A stretch of DNA of 64,000 nucleotides from Phellopilus nigrolimitatus. Lineage: Eukaryota > Basidiomycota > Agaricomycetes > Hymenochaetales > Hymenochaetaceae. The stretch covers positions 1 through 64,000 of the forward strand of contig JAJOHG010000019.1 in NCBI GenBank assembly GCA_021029095.1. The letters are read 5' to 3'. The position numbers were made by a program, and so were the translations under genes. The first letter of the stretch is position 1; each line of letters begins with the position of its first letter. Of the stretch, positions 46,700 through 60,123 are shown piece after piece. The notes beneath the pieces are model-generated. The model searched no databases. It had not been told where the DNA came from and worked only from the letters and a program-made list of their open reading frames with translations.

Positions 46700-48400
46700 T
46701 TAGCCAGCACCACTCGTCATTCATCTTCAGCTGGTCCAACCCTCCTGTCAATGTCTCCGATATTCTAGCACTCAAGAAATGCGTCGATCATGTAGTTGAC
46801 GAGAATGGCTAATTCAGCTGATGAGATGACTTCTCGACCTCGTCTAAGAGAACGAGTTACTCAGTCGTATATGTGACGATCGTCTACTTTCACGCTTCAG
46901 GACTTTCTTACGCTTTCCAGATCAAACTCCATGCCAGAAGCAGAAGGCGGAAAGGAAGCCACGCGGAATGCTCTTAATCAGATACAGTAGAAACCGTTGT
47001 AGAGACGCTCGAAGCTCTTACGAACTCTGCGAGAGCCTCCGGACCTACGCTGCCATACTATGTGGCATAGCAACTCCCCCGGATGATATCTTGACACAGA
47101 TGCTCGGCTTCTTTTGCGTGCCCTCCTAAAGGACGGGTTGAGGGACTATCGTCAAAGCCTATTTCTTTCCTCTGTCAATCGTCATTTTCGCCTCCCGCAT
47201 CTCAAACTGCCCGCACTATGAAAATTGCGTCATAATTTTCAGAAACGAGTCCAGCTGAAGACCCTTCTGCAGCGCAGTAAAGAAATGGGCTTGCTTGTCA
47301 GTCTTTGCTACAATAAAGTTCCGACTTCAGCCAGCAGAAATTTTGACCTTGTTCTTCCACACGTGGCAGCCCCTCAAGTTTGTCAATGATAGTTTTTCTG
47401 ATCCCTACTAATCTGCTTCGGATTCCCTGCGTAGTGGGATCCATCTCTCGTCATTGACTTCTTTGCAACTTATCTACAACGGAGACGTGGACTCTTCTAC
47501 GCCTAGTGATCTCTACTTATCGTGACAGCTGGGCCTTCTAGACCTCCAAACAATCCTCTCCCTCACCTAAGTTTGCCTTCTCGATGATTTCCTGCTTGCT
47601 CGACCTCTCTTTGCTCTCTTTGTCGCGCATTGGCGGAAAACAAGGTATGACGCTGCAGTTCTTTATCTATCACTCCTCGTTCTGACATTTTGAATTGCCA
47701 TTGACGACAGGAGATGCCACTACCTTACCAATACACACCGTCATCCATCGACATCGAGGGGCCCTTACCACAGACGTTTGATCTAACAATCTGGCCTCAT
47801 TCCTGACACTCACGAAAGTACTGTATTTTCTTTGTCTCGCGAAACTCTCCCTCAGTCTGAACAATTGTTCCAGTAACGATGTTCCTGTATGGATCGAAGC
47901 TGCATTGCTTCCTCACAATGACCTGCTACCAGGACGGTCGTTCGATTTTTCAAATTGACTTTAAAAATACCGCGAGCCCCAGTAATTTGACCTCATTCTT
48001 GAGAGGCTGAGAAACCTGGAGCATCTCTCAGTTACTTCTCACAATATCTGCTGCCTGCGTCCTTGCGAATCCCAGAACATGTGCTACCTCTGCGCTCCTT
48101 GTCCTTGCATGAGTTTTCCACCAGCGGGGTGACCAGTCTTCTCAGTCTTCTCAGTCTTCTGGGCTACTCGTACTTCTTTGAGTCGCGCAGAACCGTCAAT
48201 ATAAGCGGGTCATCTGATAATGAGTTACTTCGTAGTCGGAGATTATCAATATGAAAGTTCGGCTGATTGGTGCGTATACATTTTTTGAACGCTTCATAAC
48301 AAGCTTCTTTCAAACACCTCATTGGCCGCGTATGTCCAACTCAACTCAGGGAATGTATGACTTAACATTCCCTTGCGTTCCGAGTGCTGTTGGACCCTGA
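46700..48400 (+). pseudogene. Decayed F-box / leucine-rich-repeat gene
   Basis: No long open frame survives, but fragments in changing plus-strand frames resemble basidiomycete F-box/LRR proteins: SVNRHFRLPHLKLPAL near 47170, SSLTSLQLIYNGDVDSS near 47450, LERLRNLEHLSVTSHNI near 48000 and LRSLSLHEFSTSGVTSLLSL near 48090. Stops and frameshifts lie between them. This fits an old inactivated member of the family represented by 13676-15393. Boundaries are approximate. Confidence 0.5.
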
Positions 48401-49230
48401 GGCACGCATGAAGTTGGCATTTACTAAAGATACAATGTTGCTCTAACACAAATACACGAGTTCGGTCGGAGAGAATGTGTTCCGTCGAGCTCTCTGAAGA
48501 TCGCAGCCTGTTCTGAATCCCAAATTTCGCTCATATGCGAATTTGAGAAGATTCGTTTTCAGTATGACTCGATAACAAGCAATCTTAAAATCTAACGTGG
48601 CTTCTATGGCCTTCCCATGATTGCGATGACTCGTCTTGCAGTCCAGATCGTGAGAGTAGTGTGAGACAATGAGTGGTCAGAAGCTGGATTGAGCAATCTG
48701 GGCAATTTCATTGTCGGTGGTGTCGGCGCTGGAAAGTCCTAGAGACTACATCCACAGCCTCATTTCGAGTTCCTTAGAAATCGAGAGAGCCTGTCTGAGT
48801 TGCAGTGTGCTTGAAAGAGAGAGAAATGCTTGAAAGAGAGGGTGTGCGTCGGTGGTGGTCGTTGCAGTGCACGATGACTGAGGATCCCGAATTGGAGGGC
48901 GTGGCGTGCGGCACGGTCCCGGTCGCGCCGTGTCTGTAACCCTCAGCTTGCGACAGCCCTCCATCTCACTTCTTACTTTCATCTATCCATCTCAATATTT
49001 CTACGTTCTGCTCACATCGTGCGAGACGTGGGTGTATCTGCATGCAGTGTCGTCTTCGCCATACTCGCGCGTAATCGACTAATTCATAATCAGACTCGCG
49101 ACTGCAGCTTGACCTCTAACTAGTATCATCCGAACCTCAACAACGGACTTGCCTCGCTTTGCTTGTAAACTATACTGTACTCTATCTCTACTTCGTAATC
49201 TCCAGCTCTGTATCTTTAGCTGCCTCGGAC
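48401..49230. other. Promoter-side spacer of ATG1
   Basis: No protein gene recognised. A short direct repeat of CTTGAAAGAGAG lies near 48808-48839. The 3' end holds the 5' leader of ATG1. Confidence 0.45.
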
Positions 49231-52200
49231 ATGCCTCCTTCATCTGTGCCCCAGGCACCAGCGCGTACTCCTAGCGCGGGCCCGGGCAACGCGTCGGATA
49301 AACAGGCAGACAAGGCTTCATCATCGCGCCTCGAAGACGAGGAGCTGAAGCCGTATGTCCTCTCTGGCGAGTTGGGAAAGGGTAGCTTCGCGACTGTGTA
49401 TAGAGGGTACAATGAGGTACGTGAACACGCGTTATCAGGTTGATTGCACTGTCTAAACCGTTCTCCTAGAATACGACAGAGCAGGTCGCTATCAAGACCG
49501 TCAGTCGAAGCAGCCTATCTTCGAAGCTGTTCGATAACCTTCAGAGCGAAATCGATATACTGAAGTCCCTCTCACACCGTCATATCACAAAGCTTATGGA
49601 CATTGTGGTATGTTTCGCTTTTCTTGTCATCGCCGAGGGTGTACACTAAATCCCGCCCAAAGCGTGCGGAGAAAAACATCTACCTTATCATGGAATACTG
49701 CTCTGGTGGAGACCTCACGAATTATATCAAGAAACGGGGAAAGGTAGATACACTGGAGTACGTACCTTCGCCGGGCGCGGGCCCTACGTACTACCCACAC
49801 CCGAAGTCTGGCGGACTAGATGAGATAGTTGTACGAAGCTTCCTGAGGCAGTTAGGTATGTGCAGGAAAAACTTCGGGTTCTGAGCGCTTGCTAATCTGT
49901 TCCATCCTAGCTCGTGCGCTCAAGTTCCTCCGCAGTCGTAACCTAATACACCGGGACATCAAGCCCCAGAACCTACTGTTGAAGCCTGCATCGCCGGAGG
50001 AGCTCGCACGCGGTCACCCTCTCGGCGTGCCCATTTTGAAGGTCGCGGACTTCGGCTTCGCGCGCTTGCTGCCGAACACAATGATGGCAGAGACGCTTTG
50101 CGGCTCGCCATTGTACATGGCACCCGAGATTCTGCGCTACGAGAAGTATGACGCAAAGGCGGACTTATGGAGCGTCGGTGCGGTTTTGTATGAGACCGCC
50201 GTGGGACGCCCGCCGTTCCGCGCACAGAACCACATTGAGTTACTCAAAAAGATTGAGCACTCGAAGGGCGTGCGCTTCCCGGACGAAGACCCTGCCGTAC
50301 TTGATAAGGATCCGAATCTGAAGCCTGTGCCCACCGACATCAAGAAGCTCATCCGTAGCCTCCTCAAGCGCTTTCCCGCGGAACGTGCAAGCTTCGACGA
50401 GTTCTTCAACAGCACCGCTCTCGCGAAGTCCAAATTTCCACGCCCAGGTAGAGATGGGGATGCGTCGGGGTCGACTTCGTCCAGAGCCACGAACGCCGCT
50501 CAGAACGAGGGTGAGGCCGTTGTAATAGGAGCGGTGAAGAAGCGCACGCGACCGTCGGTCATCCTTGAGTCGCCCTTTCCAGAGAGCGACCGACCTGCTC
50601 CTCCGCCACCCACAAAAGATGCAACCAGAGACTCCCCGGTTGCAAAGCTCGTTACTCAACCCAAGTTTACTTTTCGCCGCAAAGGAAGTGGTCCGCAGAC
50701 ACAAATACCTACAGTTCCGATACCAAACGCTATTGCTGATGTTCCTCATGGCGGCAGGTACACAGTTCACATCGTTTATCATAATTCGTTGAAGCTTACT
50801 CTCTGCAATTTAGCCCTCCTTTCCCTGTGGGTATGGATTCGGAGCAGCCTGAGCAGGAGAGAAGAATATCTTCAGATACGCCAGCCAGGTCCCGGCCACT
50901 ATCCACAGAGGCGTCAATAATTCCCGGAGAGAGTGAGGAGGATGGCATGCTCAGGCGAGAATATGTAATGGTTGGTGACACTCGCGCTATTGAATTCAAT
51001 CGCACTGTAGACGGTTCGTATACTTCTTTCTCTAAGCTGAGTGTTAGCACTCATTCTGACTCCCTTCTGAAGAAATCACAGCGGCCCGTCGTAGGCCTAC
51101 GCTCGATCGCAAGAATGCTTCTCCCACATTAGAGAAACGACAATCTGTACTCTACCGTCAGACTAAAGAAGATCCACCAAGCCCTGGGCCCTCCGCAAAC
51201 ACTGCCTTCCCGCCCCCGCCTAACCCACACGCGCCGCCGCTCTCTGCATCGCCTTCGCGCGGCAGTGCGTTGACGCGCGCGCTCAGCATCGCGTCAAAGA
51301 AACTCTTCGGGACACCGAGTTCCTCTCGCACGCCCGCGTCCTATTTCCCAGAGCGCGGGTACGGGTACCTGGAGACGCCGGGCCAGCACTCGCCACGACG
51401 TACACCACTCCTCTTAGGCGTGGGCATGGCCGCAATGGTCAAAGACCCACTCGAAGAAGAACTACTTACGGCACTCGAGGAGCTTGCACAGAAGACGGAC
51501 GTGCTGACGCGCTGGGCGGACGAGATGTACGAGTATGTCAAGGCCGTGCCACAGAGTGCGTTCCTCTCTTTCTTTCAAAATAATTGGAACGAATTCACGA
51601 TCTCAATCTTGTTTAGAGCCACTATCTCCATCAGTGAAGTTTGCGAGGCGAGAAGGCGAGAGCGAGATCGCTGCTGAACGGCGGCGGAACGCCGACGTCG
51701 ATGCAGAATACAACGCGGTCACCTGCGTCGCGCTATACTTGCTGCTCATGTTGTTTTCGCAGAAGGGAATCGATCAACTGCGCGTTCATCAGGAGGGCAT
51801 GAAGATGCGCGATCCGGAAGGCCGCCTTGAAGTGAGCGAAGGCTTCGATGATGGTCAGTGTCGAGTCAAGACCCTTATCCATCTCTTTTGCAATCCTTTC
51901 ATACTTAAATCCTTCATCGACACGCAAGCGAGATACTTACTGACACTGGTTTTCCAGCCCTTATGTGGTTCTCTAGTCACTTTTTAAAGTGCAGTGACCG
52001 AGCGGCACTGGTCAAGACCTGGCTACCTGAAACGACCATGGAAGGACCTTCATGGCTCGGCCAGCTAGTGTACGACCGTGCTCTGCAACTCGTATGCTTC
52101 CTATCTTCTTTCTTCTAGATCGTATTTTTTTAATGAGCCTATTCACAGTCACGCAAAGCTGCTCACATGGAGCTTGTCGATCAAGGGACTTCGCCTCTCG

Positions 52201-52573
52201 AATGTGCGGCTTTGTATGAGGAGTCGCTGTGGTGCCTGTACGCGCTGCAAGACAGTCTTATGCAAGCCGGTAATCCATTTCAGGAGGAGGACAGAGATAC
52301 CATTGCAACATGTGCGTCGTCCTCTTTGTCTACATATTCGCTCGTTTCGCGTCATCAGTTTGTTCATACGTTTGTCCTGTCTATATTACAGGGATCGGGA
52401 AGACGAAGAGGCGTCTGACGAGCTGTCTCAACAAACAGCCTGTCCCGGATGTGGATAACGGGAACAGGCCAGGTCTCGCGGGACGCAGCCCAGACCTCGT
52501 TGACATGCCTGACGAAGCGGAGAAACGTTTCCGCTCGCAACCTTGGGAGACAAAGGGTTCGCCTCTCCGATGA
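49231..52573 (+). CDS. ATG1: Autophagy-initiating Ser/Thr kinase ATG1
   Basis: Ten exons give 920 residues: 49231-49416, 49470-49607, 49663-49855, 49911-50757, 50814-51013, 51073-51555, 51617-51853, 51958-52091, 52149-52311, 52392-52573. Atg1 with Atg13/Atg17 starts autophagosome formation. The N-terminal kinase domain has [14 protein letters not shown], the AIKTV lysine (about 71), HRDIKPQN (Asp about 188), DFG (about 219) and [10 protein letters not shown] Pro/Gly-rich insert ([19 protein letters not shown]) lies between kinase lobes. A long Ser/Pro-rich linker precedes the C-terminal MIT-like helical region ([58 protein letters not shown]) that binds Atg13. The linker intron 51014-51072 uses a GTTCGT donor and is the least certain junction. 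Confidence 0.92.
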
Positions 52574-53600
52574 GTGGTCGGTCACCTTATCAGTCTGGAT
52601 CATCGTCGATTTCTCGGAGCATATTTATGCTGACTACGTATCTTGATGGACAACTGTTGCTCAGCGAGTCGTTTCGTGCACCTGTTTATTTTTGTACTTC
52701 TATTTTACTTCCTTCTCGTGCTTTTTCTGATGTTCTATGATACTCTTTCCTTCATTGGGTTCTTTGTGTTTATTGTGTTTATTGTTTATGCCCTTCTCCG
52801 TCCAGACGGCAGGCTCCTCTATTTCTGTCCCTTCTCGGTTCCTTCCGCTCTCCTCAACTCATTCTGTAACAATTTCTCATTGCATCATACGACTCGCCAT
52901 CCATGACCGATTCCCGTGCTTCACTCAATTGCGATCGTGTCTTGTCCCTTTCATTTCATTTGTATACAGAACGTTTTCAACACTTGCTTAGACCAAGAAC
53001 CTCGATGTCTAGTATTCCTGCATAATTTTCCTTTTTTCTGTTGTGTACAATAGCTGATGTCCTGCCTCATGAAACACCAATGAAAATGATATGCTTATTA
53101 CATGTACATACGACACTTTCTAAGAGTGGGGAACTCGCCATGGTGTAAGTGTACTTATCACAAATACTTCCACTTCGAACTGCCGCATCTGTCCTTGTAT
53201 GCCGTACCGTGAAGTCTGGCATCCTCATGTCTATGTCTCCAGTTACATTTCCTGATTGTGAGCTACTCTCGAATATTTGTGAGAATAAGGATGTCGTCGA
53301 TTCATGCTCTGAACCATTAGATAATAGAGTTCGCGAAAACAAGTATGAAAGTATGTATTTAGACATGGATAGAGTCTACTTATGCGAGTGTTATGACAGA
53401 GCAAAGCTGGGAGTGCGTCAGAAGTCCGAGAAGGTTCGATAAGAAGAGATTTGTGCTACGAGTGCATGCCAGGTCCATTCATAAAAAAAAGAAAGACAAT
53501 TAAATGATTATAGAAAGAACGACATAGAAAAGTTCGGAACACCCGTACAGCGCCCCCAGAAACCAAGTCCACAAAAAATGAAGGAAGAAAGACAGGCTAA
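52574..53600. other. Convergent spacer ATG1 / chitin synthase
   Basis: About 1 kb between two 3' ends, T-rich after ATG1. Short open frames show no domain. No gene is called. Confidence 0.6.
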
Positions 53601-56600
53601 TCATGATTGAGATAGAATCGCACGGTCGATCGCCCCGTTAATGACAGCCTTCCGTGCGGACAGATCTAGGCCGAACATGCCCTCCAATCGTTGCCTGACA
53701 TTTTTCTTCGTAATCGAGTTGAGGTCAGCGCCATGGAGCACCTCGCTCACCGCTCGCTCAAGCTCGGCATCTGTGGGCCCCAGGGATGGACCCAGGCCGA
53801 AGTCCACGTCCTCTGGACTTCGTGTGGTCGGAATAGGCATGTCGAGGTAGTTGGTGACAGGACGCGACGGTACAGGCTGCTGGAGCCCGCCCATCTCGCT
53901 CATCGGGCGTAACGGTGAGTTGGAATAACCAGCACCGATCGGTGTGTTGCGTCCAGACTGGTAGCCAGGCGGCGGGTACATCTGCATAGCCATTTGCATT
54001 TGCGAGGGCGCGGGTGAATAACTCCTTTGTGGTTCGTAATACGTCTCACGTCCGTAGAGCGACGCGGTGCGCGATTCGGCGTAGCCTTCATTCTTGATTT
54101 TCGACGGCGGCACCCAGGAACCGATGCTATGATTTGACTCCTTATCCCATAGCTCATTTTCGTAGTCATTCCAGGATTTCAGAGGTATTACGCGCGGATC
54201 GAATTTACCCTCGTCCTAATTGTCAATGACGTCAGAGAACCATCGGTGAGGGGAAGAATCAACGTAAAGTACTTACGTGAACAATCATCTTCTTTCCCTT
54301 CTCACCCAATACTACACGGGTAGCGCCCCAGGAGAAGTCGTCCATCTTCCAGAAAGAGTACAAGGGCAGAAGGAACGAGAAGACAGGAATCGCCAAGATG
54401 TAGAATACCATCCACCCAATCATGTCCCACTTCCGACGGAACAGGAAAATAAGGGCTTGTAGACCATAGATAGCAGCCAACATGATGATCGACCAAAGCG
54501 GCACGGAGTCATGCTTCCCGATGACGAGGTATAGCAGATATATAATCTAGAATGAAAAAAAAAAAAAAAAAAAAAATAGGTTAGCAAAGAAGAAAAAAAA
54601 ACCCATTTGTGCAAGACAAGCTCACATAACCGACAGTGACCGGTTGGATGATCGTCGAAACCAGGTCGATAAATACGACGAAACGCATGGAGAAACAGCA
54701 GAAACCACAAAGTCTTTCAAGGAAGACCAGTTCACCAAGATTGTGGACAGTAGAATTAATCCAGCGACGACGCTGTGAAAGAAGAATTTGCCATTCATCC
54801 GGAGCGGTAGTGTAGGCTTGGGCATCTCGAACAAATTGTGTTTTGTAATTCGAAAAGTGCCTCAAGAGCAGCGTGGTCAGATAACGATCTTCACCGAGGT
54901 GTAGCAAGTTCTTCATGTGCAAGGTGTCGACGCGATTCTCAGAGTAGTCTTCGATCACGGCATTGGATATGAACAAGGGCTTGTGTGTGTCGGGTGTCCG
55001 CAAGCGATACATAGTGAAACAACCTGGAAGGCATGTGACGGAGCCGAAGAGACTTTCGAAAGCTTTCGCGAGATGATGGGAGATGTAATATTCATAGACC
55101 TTGAAATGAATATCGGTTAGCTTTATCTCGAGAGGCCAGAATGTTCGCCATACCTGCATCATCGTGATGATTGATTGCTTCGAGTTTGACAGATTCGTCT
55201 CACCACAAACACCAAGAACTTTCTTGTCGTGTATCATGCTACATGACGATTGTCAGAAAACATGCCCTGTAAAGTGCATCCAAACTTACGCGGAAACTAG
55301 TCGATTCATTGAAAGCGTGTCGACGACGGTGTCAGCGTCAACCATGAACAGGTACTCGTAGAAAGACGGATTGACCCCAATAACATTCTTGATTTGGTGA
55401 TAGACTTCCAGCTCCATGGGATTCATAGGAGCATTGAAATGAACCTACATTCGATAAATATTTGTCAACAAACTGTGAAAATTTCCGAGATTGTTATTCT
55501 TACCTTATTCAGGAAATGCATGAGAAGCATTTGCGAATCGCGCTTGCCACGGTTACCCGGCCTTGAGCGCTCCGTAGGTTTACCGACTTTAACGACAACG
55601 ATGTACGGGACCACATGACCTGCGCACTCGTACAACCCAGAGTAGATCTTGGCCATGTTGTGCTGCTTCGAGCCCTCGCCCAAAGATAGGAAACTGAGTG
55701 GCTCTGGATCGTTGTTTGGATCCGCACCTAGGATATCCAACACGATGCGGGGTGTTGGACGATCATTTCCTGAACCAACAATATTACCATCACAAATAAC
55801 GAACAACAGCTTGCGCTTGTCATCGTATCGTAACTTCGCTAGCGAGTCGAGGGTCTTCCGCATAGAGTCTTCGCCTTCAGTGTAACACGGCACCTGACAT
55901 ATGACGAATTTATCGTGGTCCTCCGGAGCGCGCATGGAACCGAAACTTATGGCCGCAATGAACTTAAACCCAATGACAGAGACCATGACAATGGAGAGTG
56001 ACAAGAGAATGTACGTCGCGAATAGACACTGCGGCGAGTTACGATGATCCTCCTTGCCGATGACAAATAGATTTCGCAGACACGTCTTTTGCCGGGCGAG
56101 CAAGTCGCTGTCAATGTTCAGTGAATCCAGCTTCTTTGTGACATCAGTGCCTGCATTGAACTTGAAGACATCCACGACACTGCTGTCCAGATAGTTTGTA
56201 TCTACCCCAGAAGGTGCTTGGAAACCACTTGGAGCCTGCACGCTAGGCGGGAAGTTGATATAGTTGGTAATATCGTACACGAGTCCGTTGTATATGGCGA
56301 CCGAGTTCCCGCTATTTGCCTGATCCTTGATCTCCTTAGGCGTGTAACCCAAAAAGCCGACGCGGAAATTCCAGCGCATCAACGTCATGCTCTCAAAGTA
56401 CCAATCTGGACGTGAATCATTCGTGAACGCGCGAAAATCGTGATACTGTGCGTTCGGATCGGTCGAGTTTTTTGAGTCGACCGTAACGTAGGGATTCACG
56501 GATCCGGATACACCATTACAAAGCGCAGAGACTTGGACCGGAAAGAGATCGTCGGCCGTCGTCCCACCATAATTGAGAATCGATTTAGACGGCACAACGC

Positions 56601-59600
56601 TGACGACCCGCTGGTGGAATGGAACGAGATTCGTGAGATCGAAGACTTCCCCGCGGACAGAAGTATACACGTTGTTCGGATCGCTCTTGGAGGAGTGCGA
56701 GGCCAATTCGCTGGTGCTGAAGACGTGCTCGGTCGGACAGATCAAGTTGCCAAGGACTGCGATGACGAAGGCCGCAGAGCAGCAAATGAACCATATGATT
56801 ATGTTTATCGCCAGCTTCTCTCGCCAAGCTTGCCGTACATCCAGACGTTTCATACGTCCACACCAGATGAGGAAGATGTTCGGACACCACCATGTCAATA
56901 ACCAGACGAACGCAACCCACCGCCTGCGAATCGATGACTCCCTGATGTCCTCGGTGGTCTCACCCTCGAGGACTTCGCCGGGCAACGCTTCTTTGTCGAG
57001 CAGGCCCTTCGCGTCAGCGTTCTGAAACATATTCCGCGACGGCGCATATGACTCCGTGCCGAAGTTGGATACGGAATCATCGCGGTTGCTCGTAAGGCGG
57101 CTCTTCCCGTCCATGTCGTCGCTGCGCACGGATCCACGTTCGTCGTAATCGTTGTACATGTCAGCGCGCATAAACGGCGACGCATTGGCTACGAGTGGGA
57201 GCTGCTGGTTCGACTGGCCGAAGGGGTCATTGAAGGCTCCCATGGTCGGCGACCCCGATCTATCCTCATGACCATGGTACGAAGAGTAAGGTCCAAACGG
57301 ATCGTTGCCTCGCATGTCCAGGCCCGCCTCCACTTCGGCGTCCCGAAGACGATTGCGTTTCTGTTCCTCGACATCCTCGACACGCAGACGGTCTTCGAGC
57401 ATATGGAAAGCGCGTTGAGACAGAAAAACCTGGAAGGACAGATATGAGCATCTTGAAAAGCGTAAATTTCAAGAGTGACTTTACCTTATGCGAGCCCAGC
57501 ACAATATCACGATCCTGGAGATCTAGGGCAGTGCGCGCCTGCTCGACCTTTGATGCGTCATTGCCCTCGTTAACATTCATAGCAGTAAGCGGATTCTTGT
57601 ATCGGTCGCAAAACTCAGACGGGGTCATGTTCGCCTCGAACACATTCACATTGCGTCTTGCGATCTCTGTCAGCCCTGCACTCCTGATCTGACCCTTTGC
57701 AGCACGCCCCTCAAGCTGGCCTGGCAGCTGTGAGTCATTCGGATTGATACAGAACACGAACCACGCTTGTGTCTCATCGAGTGTTGAGAATAGTGTGTCT
57801 AACGCCGAGCGAAACTCTCCCGCGACGCACGTCTTACCGTCTGTTGTCAACGGAGCATCGTCCTCGTCCTTGTCATCGTCGCCGCCGCCAGCCCCGCCGA
57901 GCGTATTCTTGCGCCTGACTGTGCCCTTGCGGCGTGTCGATGGCGCACGCATTGGCTTCACAGGCTGCTGCGCCGAGACAATCGTATCCTCGTTGCGTGG
58001 GTGTGCCTGCGTCGCGATTGCTTTGTTAGAGAAGAGGTTGCGGATGAATGGGTTGACGGAGCCTGAGCCTTCAGTCCCATGCGGGGCACCATCACCCCCG
58101 CTACCACGCAAAAGTGAGACGAAGTCCGGGTTAAGCGCGTCAAGGTTCTTCTCAAGGAAGCCTTCCGACGAGTACGTAACAGGGCCGTTGAAGTGATTAA
58201 CAGTAAACGTCGGGAAGCCTGAGCGATCCATCCCGCCGACCTTGAATGATGAGTGGTTTCCCCAACGTTTGCCAAAAGCCTCAACCATCGTATGGTCCGT
58301 CTTCCTCGGCACACGGCGCGCCTGGTCATCCATGATGTGGATGAGCCCACCAGGCATATTGGACAGTAAACGCACACATTCTGCGTTATCAAAGTATGGT
58401 ACCGTGGGCACGAAGTGCGAAATTCCTTCCTGATTGTATTCGTCAACATGTCTCTCGAACATGCGCTTCTGGATCCAATGGTGCATACGCTCGTTCGCGA
58501 AGTTCACGGAGAACTGGTCTAACGAGTTCGAGCGGCTTGCAGATGTCGCCATATTCTGCGGCCCTGGTAGGTCAAAGAGCCCAATGAAAGTGGTAAAGTC
58601 GTCCCTGCATAGCTTTTGGTTGATAGATTCGTTCAGCCACGCAAAGAGAAGTGAATAAAGTATTTTTGCAAGGTCATCACGGTTGTCGGAGGCGCCATCA
58701 GGATCCAAAAACACCGTGCAAAGCTCCTTCTTTACCAACTTCATCTTGCACGACAGAGCGTTCTCGAGGGCCAAAGCCTGCACGCCAAGGAATTCTGCGA
58801 CAATTTCAAGAATGTCCGTATTCTTTACAACGGCCGCATCTTCATTCCGCTGGCGGTCGACGATGAACTCCAAATTACCAAGATGAAGGATGGCAGCGAG
58901 AAGCTGGCATGTCTGCGCAACATGACGCTTCGAGAGCCCGATGCTCTTCAGTGCTACTTTGAGCTGGTCGAAACGCCCGGCATCCTCATCTTGCCTCGGC
59001 GCCGTGGTCTGACGAGGCCCTAGATAGCGGAAAATAGTTTTGTCCGTGAGCTTGAGGTGCTGCCTCTCATCCGCCGTCGCTCCCGCCACCAAATAGTAGA
59101 AGATGTGGAAGTTGCGTTCGCCCGAAGGGGCACCGGCTACGCGACTCCGTTCGAGATAGTAGTCAAGTGTCTTGATACCGCTCAGACGGCCGCGGTCTGT
59201 AAATTGAAGCTCGGTGTACTTTCCGAAACGCGACGCATTCGGATTGAAGAGTGTCCGTGCATTTCCAAAGGTTTCAAGCACGAACTCCGCAGAGGGAATC
59301 TGGGTTGAAAGCTTTGACCCCTTTTTGCCCGGACTGCTGACGCTGAGCTCGAGAATAGATTTAATCGTAAGACGCCGGTTTTCCGATTTTCCACTACACG
59401 TCTCGCCGCTGTAAAGGGCTTAGCAATCGAATATACAAAATTCAACTGTTTCGCGTGCGTGCAACTCACCTGAGGAGAATGCATTGGTCCTGCATTGTGC
59501 GCCGCATGTGATAGTATGCATTATTGGCGAGCTGGAAAATGTGAGGTGGAAGGTAATTCTTGTTCTCGGACGTGTCGCGGTACTCGGCCGCGTACTTCAT

Positions 59601-59807
59601 GAGCACGGAGTCGGAATTGCTGTCGACATATTTGTGGGGGTTCAGGGCGACGATGGCGGACGAGCCGACATTGACGTAGACATTGTCCGTGTGGTAGCGT
59701 TCGCGCAAACACGAGACGATGATGTCGTCCGATACGGGCGAGAGCGTCGCGAGATCAGATGTGTTCTCGAGGCGCTGGTGGTGAAAGGTGGACTGTCTGT
59801 TTGACAT
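53601..59807 (-). CDS. Chitin synthase with myosin-like motor domain (class V type)
   Basis: Eight exons give 1,928 residues: 59470-59807, 57485-59408, 55504-57429, 55290-55444, 55154-55238, 54626-55099, 54277-54546, 53601-54215. The protein polymerises UDP-GlcNAc into wall chitin at the plasma membrane; the motor-like region helps deliver it to growth sites. Domains: a myosin-like motor to about 750 with P-loop [10 protein letters not shown]; a disordered linker; transmembrane spans near 930-980; a cytochrome b5-like region ([19 protein letters not shown]); and a family-2 glycosyltransferase core with [14 protein letters not shown] and the QRRRW motif at about 1585. Three to four C-terminal spans and a DEK-type C-terminal domain ([10 protein letters not shown] to [16 protein letters not shown]) follow. 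Intron 54547-54625 contains a 22-base homopolymer. It is divergent from SFM1. Confidence 0.95.
54555..54576 (+). repeat. Poly-A tract in a chitin synthase intron
   Basis: Twenty-two consecutive A on the plus strand, i.e. poly-T on the coding strand, within the 79-bp intron 54547-54625. Confidence 0.85.
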
Positions 59808-60123
59808 AGCGGGCAAGGAGGACGCCGCGCGGCTGGCGACCGCGATCGGTGATGGTGGCGACGAGATGTAAGGTGGACGCCAAAAACAATGGAAAGGAAA
59901 GAAGCTGAAAGAAAGGAGGGTTCGAAGACGAGCTCGTCGCCAGTGTCGTCGTCCGACGAAGGAGGGAGGGAATGTCAAGGCGTCAACGTCGCCGCTGATG
60001 AATGTACTTTCCCAGACTGGCTGGTTACCGTGCCCTTCCCCAAATGGAAGTCACATCATACAGACACTGCAGTGCTTTTTTCCCTTTTCAAAAATTTCTG
60101 TTCCCTCCCATACTTACAAAAAC

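Noticed and set aside
53067..53442. Overlapping open frames on both strands near 53.1-53.4 kb
   Set aside because: No domain, no splice structure and located in the convergent 3' spacer of ATG1 and the chitin synthase; the frames look like chance openings.
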